DNA of 64,000 bases, from NCBI RefSeq assembly GCF_003244315.1, contig NZ_QKWH01000001.1:558001-622000 (forward strand), in the 5' to 3' direction. The DNA comes from Xylanimonas oleitrophica (GTDB lineage: Bacteria; Actinomycetota; Actinomycetes; Actinomycetales; Cellulomonadaceae). The notes beneath the pieces were generated by a model. That model saw only the letters and a program-made list of their open reading frames with translations. It did no database searches and had not been told where the DNA came from. Of this stretch, positions 35,201 to 41,871 are shown one piece after another. Each line of letters begins with the position of its first letter. Position 1 is the first letter of the stretch. Position numbers and translations under genes: made by a program.

Positions 35201-38200
35201 GTTCACCGTCGGGGTGGGTCAGGAGAACGGGCACACGATCGCCTCCCTGCCGCTGGGCACCGTCGTCGAGGCGCTCGAGGTCACCACGGCCGGGGTGGAG
35301 GAGGTGACGGTGAGCCCGCCCGGCCCGGTGCGGGTGACGGGCAGCCCCGCCGACCCGGGCGCCGCGCCCAGCTCGCAGGTCGTGACCATCACCAACCGGA
35401 TGGTGGCCGACGGCGCGTTCTCCGTCGCCAAGACGGTGACCGGCGGCGCGGCCGCCGCCGTCCCGGCCACCACCGTGGTCCCCGTCGAGTACTCCACCGA
35501 CGGGGGCACCACCTGGCAGGCGCTGCCCGCCGCCGTGCTGGCCGACGGCGTGCCCGTCGCATCCCCGGACCTGCCGGCCGGCACGCAGGTCCTCGTGCGG
35601 GAGGGATCCCTGCCCGAGATCCCCGGTGTCGTCTGGGGCGAGCCGGCGTTCTCCGGCGAAGGGGTCACGGTGACCGGCGAGGGCTACGCGTCCCTGACCG
35701 TCGGCAGCGGAGCCACCGTCGAGGTGGGCCTGGCGAACACCGCCGAGCCCGCCCCCGGGCAGTTCACCGTGACCAAGACGCTCGTGGGCCCCCAGGCTGG
35801 CCAGGTGCCCCCCGGCACCGAGTTCACCCTGGTCTACACCGTCGACGGCGGAGCACCGCAGACCGCCACCGTCGGCGTCGGCGAACCCTTCGTCTCCCCG
35901 CCGCTGCCCGCGGGCTCTGTCGTGACCGTCAGCGAGGTCGACCTACCACCGGTCGACGGCGTGCAGTGGGGCACCCCGGTGCTCAGCGTCGGCGGCACCC
36001 CCGTCGAGGGCGGCACCGCCTCGTTCCTGGTGGGACCGGGCGCCACGGTCGAGGTGGGGCTGGAGAACACGGCGGACGACCTGCCGCCCGGCACCTTCAC
36101 CGTGCTCAAGGAGCTGGCCGGCGGCGGGGCGCCCCTCGTGCCCCCCGGCACCACCTTCACCGTCCAGTACACGGTCGACGGCGGCGAGCCGCAGCCGCTC
36201 GAGGTCCCGGTCGGCCAGCCCGTCTCCGCCCCCGACCTGCCCGCCGGCGCCACCGTGACCGTCAGCGAGCCGGCGCTGCCGGACGTCCCCGGCGTCGTCT
36301 GGGGCGCCCCGGCGCTCGCAGTCGACGGTGTGCCGGCCGAGGGGGGCACCGCCACGTTCACCGTCGGGTCCGCCACCGGCGTGTCGGTGCTGGTCACCAA
36401 CACGGCCGAGCCCGCCCCCGGCAGCTTCACGCTCGGCAAGGCGCTCCAGGGCGACGCCGCGGACGACGTGCCCGCCGGCACCACGTTCCCCCTCCAGTAC
36501 TCGTCCGACGGCGGGGCGTCCTGGACCACCGTCGAGGTCGCCCCGGGGGAGACCACCACGGTCGCGGACGTGCCCGCGGGCACCACCGTCGTCGTGCGCG
36601 AGGGAGACCTGCCCGGCGTGCCGGGGGTCGGCTGGGGCACCCCCGTGCTCACGCTCGACGGCCAGGCCCAGCCGGGCGCCGAGGTGAGCTTCACCCTGGC
36701 CGGCGGCACCACGCCGGGCGTCGCGGTCACGGCGGTCAACACCGCCGAGCCCCTGCCCGGCACCTTCGTGGTGACCAAGACCGTGACCGGCGAGGCGGCG
36801 GACGCGGTGCCGCCCGGCACGCAGTTCGTCCTCGAGTACTCGCTCGACGGCGGCCAGACGTGGTCGGGGCTCGCGGTGACCGCCGGCGGCACGGCGACGT
36901 CGCCCGAGCTGCCGGCCGGCACGCAGGTGCTGGTGCGCGAGGGGGCGCTGCCCGTCGTCGAGGGCGTCGCCTGGGGCGAGCCCGTGGTGGACCCGACCTC
37001 CTTCACCGTGGGGCAGGGCGGGCCGCCGGTGACGGTGTCCCTGACGAACACCGCCGACGTCCCGCCCGTGGGCGGCTTCTCCGTGACCAAGACGCTCACG
37101 GGGGACGGCGCCGCCCTGGTGCCGGACGGCACCACGTTCACCGTCGAGCACACGGCCACGCTGCCGGACGGCACCGTGCTGGGCCCGCGGTTCGCGGACG
37201 TCGCGGTGGGGGAGACGTGGACGCTGCCCGAGCCGCTGCCGGCCGGCACGCAGGTCTCGGTGACCGAGGGGTCCCTGCCGGTGGTCGAGGGGGTCACGTG
37301 GGGAACCCCGGTGCTCACCGTCGGCGGCGAGCCCGCCGAGGGCCCCGCCGTCTTCACGGTCGAGGACGGCGTGACCGTGGCCGTGGGCCTGGAGAACACC
37401 GCGCAGCGCACCACGGGCGCGTTCACGGCGCAGAAGGTGGTCAGCGGGTCGGCCGCCGGGCTGGTGCCCCCGGGCACCGTGTTCGTGCTCGAGTACTCCG
37501 TCGACGGCGGCCCGTGGCAGACGCTCGACATGCCGCTCGGCGAGGTGGCCACCTCGCCCGACCTGCCCTACGGCACCCCGGTGACCGTGCGCGAGACCGT
37601 GCTGCCGGAGGTCGAGGGGGTCGTCTGGGGCACGCCGCAGATCTCCGTCACCACGGACCCGGTGACCCGCGAGGTCGCCTCCTTCGTCGTGGGCGCCGGG
37701 GTCTCGGTGGGGCTCGTGGTGACCAACCCGGCCGAGCCGGTGCCGCCCCCCGAACCCCCGGTGGACCCGGAGGTGGGCACGTTCGCGGTGGGCAAGACGC
37801 TCGCGGACGACCTCGAGGACGCGGTGCCGCAGGGCACCCGGTTCGCCGTCGACTACGTGGTGGGCGACGGCGACCCGCGACGGGCCACGTTCGCCGTCGG
37901 GGACGTGTTCCTCTCCGAGGACCTGCCCACCGGCACGCAGGTGACCGTCACGGAGGTGGACCTGCCCGAGGTCGCAGGGGTCGTGTGGGGCGCGCCCGTG
38001 CTGACCGTGCTGGGGCAGGACGCCCAGGGGCAGAGCGTCACCCTGACGATCGGCAGCCCGGGGACCACGGTGCTGGTCAACGTCGAGAACGTGCGGGGGA
38101 GCGTCCCGCCGCCGTCTCCGCCGCCTGGGCCCCCGCCGCCGGAACCGTCACCCGGGCCGCCGCCGCCCGGGCCGGTCCCACCACAGCCCCCGCCGGGCGA

Positions 38201-38420
38201 GCCGCCGGCAGCCGCCCCGCCGGGTGCGGCCCCGTCGTGGCTGCCGTGGTGGCCGTGGCTGCGGGACCTGCCGCGCACGGGAGCCGACGGCGCCGCGCTC
38301 GGGGTGCTCGCGGGCCTCGGCCTGCTGCTGGTGGCGCTGGGGGCGGCGGTGCTCGCCGCTCGGGCCCGTCGGCGGGCGACCGCGCCGCGGGCGACACGCC
38401 GTGGTGGTCGTGGCGGCTGA
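32241..38420 (+). CDS. Giant LPXTG surface protein 2 (paralogue of surface protein 1)
   Basis: 2059-residue paralogue of the preceding gene. An unusually long 68-residue signal peptide has three RHVP repeats in its basic region and cleaves near AQA-VD. The N-terminal region (69-755) shares motifs with the paralogue (ATYKRMAG versus AAYKRLSG, GWVDTGT, TDVWAWD, YFQKGGGLG). An SdrD B-like module starts at about 757 (EIGNRVWFDADQDG). Nine Ig-like repeats follow (about 934-1953), then Pro-rich sequence, LPRTG at 2010-2014, a membrane helix and a basic tail. ATG 32241 has GGAGGAG upstream. It was probably made by tandem duplication with later divergence. Confidence 0.85.
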   Translation: MGTTTARHRSGQSPDRRSGHVPRHVPRHVPRHSAGRGWLRRRAAVVAALGIVAGSLAAPVVAPQPAQAVDVVVGGLVFADFDGDGSFTVDDHHQDMGIAGVTVTVTDALGASTETLTEPDGTWSVTEGTFEAFSDHLRVEFSDLPPGFESWFEGPQNRTSVQFVRSGDTSVDFAAVIPRDSHNENLLATTVIQSAGAYDNAYSSNLASVVVNPWSVDSNPGAPTRLDSPDADPKFAERTVLARFGDTGSLWGSRYSRGLNDLVVSATYKRMAGVGPLGIGGLYRVPDVLQEDGTLREGLSTEVCSDPAAPPCMEPWVDVTSIGIDVGQVPSTADRDIADPTLPHPDTDAFERANRVGIGGIASWSGEDLDFAYLFLVNLQDRNVYRIDVTGAIDDPAYVPTVADVTMIETGFDETQVPWGIEVHQDQVYVGWVDTGTTPGASAAAEGMRAHVSRFHVETTGPLQEVLYDQGVAGIDLGYPRGNPMASWGNNRPAGYYAGLYPQIARWNAWTDVWAWDTRDQNGNGFPDGSVGFPTDWGNAQTYPQPIVASMTFTTNGFMVVGLADRTKTQSGNRSQASHLSGPGEMLAGDHFESISSGDVLMAGFDGTDRWDLESNGTVTGVGWSGEPVTVSSTAGGLGQGPGTPGGTHQEYFNDQQALGDPGIKAVQNHQEVALGAVETFTGATEVAATAFDPLDQIRVAGVMWFDRPTGAPTRAFEQTLDYCYGALEFRCDEPGPYFQKGGGLGELDTLALLPQIEIGNRVWFDADQDGVQDADEPPVAGFLVQLVQDGQVLGEQLTDANGEYYFTSRATYHVHTETGVVEVPDPHHVEGFDVRGGEYTVRFVKPTEGQLVLDDDRLPPVPWEEVSFTTVEAQPPPLQGPGDPGTLSVDADQDRLGSNAVPDPDDPAIGEHVYTAGNPGENDHSIDAGLVADVSVTVVKEIDPAGGSAPDPAEFDIEVAASDFRGLDVVTPEEGAAFVLPPSDAAFTVGVGQENGHTIASLPLGTVVEALEVTTAGVEEVTVSPPGPVRVTGSPADPGAAPSSQVVTITNRMVADGAFSVAKTVTGGAAAAVPATTVVPVEYSTDGGTTWQALPAAVLADGVPVASPDLPAGTQVLVREGSLPEIPGVVWGEPAFSGEGVTVTGEGYASLTVGSGATVEVGLANTAEPAPGQFTVTKTLVGPQAGQVPPGTEFTLVYTVDGGAPQTATVGVGEPFVSPPLPAGSVVTVSEVDLPPVDGVQWGTPVLSVGGTPVEGGTASFLVGPGATVEVGLENTADDLPPGTFTVLKELAGGGAPLVPPGTTFTVQYTVDGGEPQPLEVPVGQPVSAPDLPAGATVTVSEPALPDVPGVVWGAPALAVDGVPAEGGTATFTVGSATGVSVLVTNTAEPAPGSFTLGKALQGDAADDVPAGTTFPLQYSSDGGASWTTVEVAPGETTTVADVPAGTTVVVREGDLPGVPGVGWGTPVLTLDGQAQPGAEVSFTLAGGTTPGVAVTAVNTAEPLPGTFVVTKTVTGEAADAVPPGTQFVLEYSLDGGQTWSGLAVTAGGTATSPELPAGTQVLVREGALPVVEGVAWGEPVVDPTSFTVGQGGPPVTVSLTNTADVPPVGGFSVTKTLTGDGAALVPDGTTFTVEHTATLPDGTVLGPRFADVAVGETWTLPEPLPAGTQVSVTEGSLPVVEGVTWGTPVLTVGGEPAEGPAVFTVEDGVTVAVGLENTAQRTTGAFTAQKVVSGSAAGLVPPGTVFVLEYSVDGGPWQTLDMPLGEVATSPDLPYGTPVTVRETVLPEVEGVVWGTPQISVTTDPVTREVASFVVGAGVSVGLVVTNPAEPVPPPEPPVDPEVGTFAVGKTLADDLEDAVPQGTRFAVDYVVGDGDPRRATFAVGDVFLSEDLPTGTQVTVTEVDLPEVAGVVWGAPVLTVLGQDAQGQSVTLTIGSPGTTVLVNVENVRGSVPPPSPPPGPPPPEPSPGPPPPGPVPPQPPPGEPPAAAPPGAAPSWLPWWPWLRDLPRTGADGAALGVLAGLGLLLVALGAAVLAARARRRATAPRATRRGGRGG
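32299..32336 (+). repeat. 12-bp triplicate repeat in signal-peptide coding region
   Basis: Three consecutive copies of ACGTCCCCCGGC (plus AC) encode the repeated RHVP tetrapeptides at residues 20-32 of surface protein 2. The unit length is a multiple of three, so copy changes keep the frame and only lengthen or shorten the basic region of the signal peptide. Confidence 0.8.
35041..38096 (+). repeat. Array of nine Ig-like domain repeats in surface protein 2
   Basis: A longer first domain starts at 35041. Units then begin near 35412, 35758, 36091, 36421, 36760, 37072, 37417 and 37776. As in the paralogue each has the F-x-V-x-K start, a central V-[RST]-E and a terminal N (VTN, LEN, LAN, VNT). 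The last unit ends in VNVENVRG before the Pro-rich segment. Confidence 0.8.
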
Positions 38421-38481
38421 CCGTGCGCCTGGCCGTGGGGCTGGGCAGGAGGGCGGAGACGGGTCCGGCGCCCCTGCGGCC

Positions 38482-39456
38482 TCAGGCCGGCTCGAACGTC
38501 AGCACCGGGCGCCCGGTGGAGGGGTGCCGCAGCACCGTGGTGCGCACCCCGTACACGGGGTCGAGCACCTCGGGCACGAGCACCTCCTCGACCGGGCCGG
38601 CCGCGACCACGCGGCCGCCGTCCGTCCCGGGCGCCAGCACGACCACGTGGTCGCAGGCCTGTGCGGCCAGCGTCAGGTCGTGCAGCGCCGCGAGCACCGT
38701 GACGCCCTGCGCGGCCAGCGAGCGCACGAGCGACATGGTGGCGAGCTGGGCGGCGACGTCGAGGTGGTTGGTCGGCTCGTCCAGGAGCAGCACCCGAGGT
38801 TCTTGCGCCAGGGCGCGAGCCAGGTGCACCCGCTGGCGCTCGCCGCCCGAGAGCGTGCCCACCAGGCGCCCGGCCAGGTCGGCGGCCCCGGCACGCTCCA
38901 GCGCGGCCGCGGCGACGGCCCGGTCGTCGTCGGAGTCTCCCGCCAGCAGGCCCCGGTGCGGGGTGCGGCCCAGCAGGACGGCGTCGAGGACCGTCAGGGG
39001 CAGGTCGGTGGCGGCGTCCTGCTCGACGAGCGCCAGCAGCCGGGCCCGGCGGCGCCGCGGCATCGCGAGCAGGTCCTCGGTGCGCACGTGCGGCTCGCCC
39101 TGCTCCTGTCCCAGTCCCTGCCCGGGCTCCGGGACCGGCCCGCCGACGAGGTGGACGCGCCCGCCGTCCGGTCGCTGGACCCCGGCCACCAGGCGCAGCA
39201 GGGTGGACTTGCCGGCCCCGTTCGGGCCGAGCAGGCCCGAGACGGCGCCAGGGGGAGCGGTGGCGTCGACGTCGTCGAGCACCAGGCGCCCGTCCACCGT
39301 CCAGCGCACGCGCCGGGCGTCGACCCCGAGCGGCGCCTCGTCCTGCAGCCTGTCGGAGGTCGCGAGGCTCGCCCGGCCGGACCGGGCCGGGTCCTGGGAC
39401 ACCTGGTCGGACGCTCGCCGGGCCGCGGTGCGCCGGCTCGGTGCGAGGTCTGTCAT
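38482..39456 (-). CDS. FecE-type ABC transporter ATP-binding protein (putative F420-0 importer)
   Basis: 324-residue ATPase. Walker A is GPNGAGKST, the signature is LSGGERQR, Walker B is VLLLDEP followed by TNHLD, and the switch His is in ALHDL. It is longer than usual because of about 45 extra N-terminal residues and a Gly/Gln-rich insertion (PEPGQGLGQEQGEP) after the first strands. It is third in a binding protein-permease-ATPase operon with 4-nt overlaps. Substrate assignment rests on the binding protein. Confidence 0.85.
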   Translation of the reverse strand: MTDLAPSRRTAARRASDQVSQDPARSGRASLATSDRLQDEAPLGVDARRVRWTVDGRLVLDDVDATAPPGAVSGLLGPNGAGKSTLLRLVAGVQRPDGGRVHLVGGPVPEPGQGLGQEQGEPHVRTEDLLAMPRRRRARLLALVEQDAATDLPLTVLDAVLLGRTPHRGLLAGDSDDDRAVAAAALERAGAADLAGRLVGTLSGGERQRVHLARALAQEPRVLLLDEPTNHLDVAAQLATMSLVRSLAAQGVTVLAALHDLTLAAQACDHVVVLAPGTDGGRVVAAGPVEEVLVPEVLDPVYGVRTTVLRHPSTGRPVLTFEPA

Positions 39457-40544
39457 GCGCGGGCCCTGCCCTTCCACAGGAGCGCGGCGAACACGGGCGC
39501 CCCGATCGCTGCCGTGACGATGCCCACGGGGAGCTCGCGCGGCTCGAACACCGTGCGGGCCAGGGTGTCCGCCCACACGAGGAAGCTGGCACCGGCCAGG
39601 GCCGAGAGCGGGAGCAGGGCGCGGTGGCGCGCACCGACGAGCAGGCGCACGGCGTGGGGCAGGATCAGGCCCACGAACCCCACGGAACCGGACTGCGAGA
39701 CCAGCGCTCCGGTGAGCAGCGCCACGCCGACCAGCAGCGTCCAGCGCACCCGCTGGACGGGGACGCCGAGGGCCGACGCCGCGGTGTCGCCGAAGGTGAA
39801 GGCGTCGAGCAGCGAACCGGTGCAGGCCAGGGCGGTGCCGAGCACCAGCACGGCCCCGCCGGCGATCGCCACCGACGTCCAGGTCGCCCCGGCGACGGAC
39901 CCCATCAGCCAGGACAGGATCTCCCGGTACTGGTCGCCCTTGGCCGACCAGAAGATGACGAACGACGTGGCGGCGGCCGCGAGCTGGCCCACCGCGAGCC
40001 CGGCCAGCACCGTGCGCGCGGGGGCGAGGCCGCCGCGGCCCGACGCCGCGGCCAGCGCGAGCGTCGCCACCAGGGCCGCCGTCGCGCCCACGAACGCGGC
40101 CACGGGCAGGAGCACCGTGGCGCCCAGCACGAGCACGCAGGCGGCGCCCAGCGAGGCGCCCGACGACAACCCCAGCAGATACGGGTCGGCGAGCGGGTTG
40201 CGGGTCAGGGACTGCATGACCACGCCGCACACGGCGAGCCCGGCGCCGACCGCCGCGGCGGTGAGCACCCGCGGCAGGCGCAGCTGCCACACCATGGCGT
40301 CGGGGAGCCGGTCGGGGGGCGTCACGCCCAGCAGGTCGCCGACCCCGAGGTGGGTCGTCACCGACCGCCACACGTCTCCCGGCCCGAGCGCGGCGGGCCC
40401 GATCGTCACGGCCAGCACCACCGAGGCGACCAGCACGACGGCGCCGAGCGCGGCCCAGGCCGGCGTGCGCACGCGCCCGCCCGCCCCGGCCCCCGGAGGA
40501 GCGGGAGCGGGGCGTGGCGCTGCGACGGGTGCCGGCCGCGTCAC
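39453..40544 (-). CDS. FecCD-family ABC transporter permease (putative F420-0 importer)
   Basis: 363-residue BtuC/FecCD permease with about 10 hydrophobic helices. The QLRLPRVLTAAAVGAGLAVCGVVMQ segment and the coupling motif NPLADPYLLGLSSGASLGA are typical. A Pro/Ala-rich cytosolic N-terminus of about 25 residues precedes helix 1. Overlaps both neighbours by 4 nt. Only one permease gene, so it is probably a homodimer. Confidence 0.88.
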   Translation of the reverse strand: MTRPAPVAAPRPAPAPPGAGAGGRVRTPAWAALGAVVLVASVVLAVTIGPAALGPGDVWRSVTTHLGVGDLLGVTPPDRLPDAMVWQLRLPRVLTAAAVGAGLAVCGVVMQSLTRNPLADPYLLGLSSGASLGAACVLVLGATVLLPVAAFVGATAALVATLALAAASGRGGLAPARTVLAGLAVGQLAAAATSFVIFWSAKGDQYREILSWLMGSVAGATWTSVAIAGGAVLVLGTALACTGSLLDAFTFGDTAASALGVPVQRVRWTLLVGVALLTGALVSQSGSVGFVGLILPHAVRLLVGARHRALLPLSALAGASFLVWADTLARTVFEPRELPVGIVTAAIGAPVFAALLWKGRARA

Positions 40545-41605
40545 GGCAGGTCGAGCTCCTGGAGCTGCGCGGCGAGGTCGGCCACGGCGTCCGCGTTGCG
40601 CACGCCCGCCTCGCTCGCCGGGAAGGGGACGGTGAGGTAGCGGCGCTCCTGGACGGCGGTGAGCTCACGGGTGGCGGGGTTCGCCTCGAGCCGCTCGATC
40701 TTCTGCTGCGCGGAGTTCCAGGTGGCGTCCACCAGGACGATGACGTCGGGGTCGGCGGCGATGACCTGCTCGGAGGACATCGAGGTCCAGGTGTCGTGGA
40801 CGTCCGCAGCGACGTTCTCCAGCCCCACGGCGTCGAGGATCATCTGCGGGGCGCCGATGCCGGCACCGACGTAGGGGATGGTGTCGCCGGAGGAGTACCA
40901 CAGCGCCGTCAGGCCGCGCTCGTCCGGCGTGACGGAGGCCAGGGTGGCGCGCTGCTCCTCCACGAGGCGGGCTGCGGCGTCGCGGGCGTCGAAGATCTCG
41001 CCCACCTCGATGATCTCGTCGAACACGGCGTCGAAGGTCAGGGGGTCGGGCATGTAGGCGGCGTCCTTGCACGCCGACGGCGAGACGTAGGTGTTCACGC
41101 CGAGCTGGCGGAGGGTGGCGCGGTCCCCGGCGCCCTGGGCCGTCACGTTGGACTCCCAGCCGGCGTAGACGAGGTCGGGCTCCAGGGCGAGGGTGGCCTC
41201 GGTGCCGGGCACCTCGTCGCTGAACGGCTCGGCCACGGGCGTGCCCGCCGCCGCGTCGGCCAGCGCCGGGGGCAGGGGGCCGTCGAGGAACGCGGAGCCC
41301 ACCAGGCGGTCGCCCAGGCCGAGGGCGAGCAGCATCTCGGCGGTCGTGGACTTGATCGTCACGACCCGGCTCGGGGCCTGGTCGAAGGTGACCTCGAACC
41401 CGCAGTTGTCGATCGTCAGGGGGTAGGCGGTGCCGGTCGCCGCGGGGGTGGTGCCGCCGGTGCTGTCGGCGCCCTGACCCGGGGCGGCGGACCCGGCACC
41501 GGGCGCCGAGCAGGCCGCGACGGCGGCGAGAGCGAGCACGGACAGCGCCGTGGGGAGCGCGGACCGGAGGGCGTTCGAGGGGGGCGAGGCAGGGCGCAGG
41601 CGCAC
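40541..41605 (-). CDS. ABC transporter substrate-binding lipoprotein (putative F420-0 importer)
   Basis: 354-residue class III binding protein with a lipoprotein signal (VLALAAVAAC lipobox, Cys about residue 32). The mature start YPLTIDNCGFEVTFDQAPSRVVTIKSTT, the segment YAGWESNVTAQG, and WYSSGDTIPYVGAGIGAPQMI match my recollection of the family proposed to bind F420-0 (TIGR03868-type), rather than siderophore or cobalamin binders. Two F420-type enzymes elsewhere in the window make F420 use in this organism plausible. No iron box is seen upstream, unlike the importer at 48746-52566. Confidence 0.75.
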   Translation of the reverse strand: MRLRPASPPSNALRSALPTALSVLALAAVAACSAPGAGSAAPGQGADSTGGTTPAATGTAYPLTIDNCGFEVTFDQAPSRVVTIKSTTAEMLLALGLGDRLVGSAFLDGPLPPALADAAAGTPVAEPFSDEVPGTEATLALEPDLVYAGWESNVTAQGAGDRATLRQLGVNTYVSPSACKDAAYMPDPLTFDAVFDEIIEVGEIFDARDAAARLVEEQRATLASVTPDERGLTALWYSSGDTIPYVGAGIGAPQMILDAVGLENVAADVHDTWTSMSSEQVIAADPDVIVLVDATWNSAQQKIERLEANPATRELTAVQERRYLTVPFPASEAGVRNADAVADLAAQLQELDLP

Positions 41606-41645
41606 GCGGACGACTCCAGGAGGGCAGGGAGCGGCTGGGAGACCG

Positions 41646-41718
41646 ACGCGCCATCTCGCGTCACGCGGAACCGCGGCCCAGATGCGCAGGCCGCGCCGAC
41701 GGGCCAGAGGCGGGCCCG
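41646..41718 (-). promoter_or_regulatory. Structured leader upstream of putative F420-0 importer
   Basis: On the minus strand, three successive short hairpins precede the binding-protein gene. Arms are 41713-41718/41700-41705 (CGGGCC), 41689-41695/41672-41678 (CGCGGCC-type) and 41657-41661/41646-41650 (ACGCG). No cobalamin-riboswitch box was recognised. It could be an uncharacterised leader or just GC-rich sequence. Confidence 0.35.
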
Positions 41719-41794
41719 TGATCCGGGTCGAGCGTAGTACGGCCGTGCGGCAGGAGATCGTCGAAGAAACGGCAGACGAGGCGAATAGTGACCG

Positions 41795-41823
41795 TTGCCG
41801 TACTTATTGCATTTGGGTAACGT
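41795..41823 (+). promoter_or_regulatory. Probable sigma-70-type promoter of chitinase gene
   Basis: TTGCCG (41795-41800), a 17-nt spacer and TAACGT (41818-41823), in a locally AT-rich stretch that stands out from the window. The ribosome site AAGGAGG follows at about 41861, just before ATG 41872. Confidence 0.55.
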
Positions 41824-41871
41824 TCAGGCTGGCGGATTCGTCCGTTTTCCTTACATATTCAAGGAGGCACG

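Noticed and set aside
25929-35234. Open frame of 3101 codons on the minus strand opposite both surface-protein genes
   Set aside because: The translation is an Arg/Gly/His-rich shadow without domains, explained by GC-rich third positions and few TA-containing codons in the real genes. The plus strand has signal peptides, repeats and anchors.
28194-38096. Regularly spaced repeats considered as a CRISPR-like or satellite array
   Set aside because: The period (330-363 nt) is in frame and reflects protein domains; the DNA units vary and no cas genes exist.
41606-41760. Cobalamin riboswitch upstream of the FecCD-type importer at 38482-41605
   Set aside because: No B12-box sequence or matching core helices were recognised, and the binding protein does not resemble BtuF.
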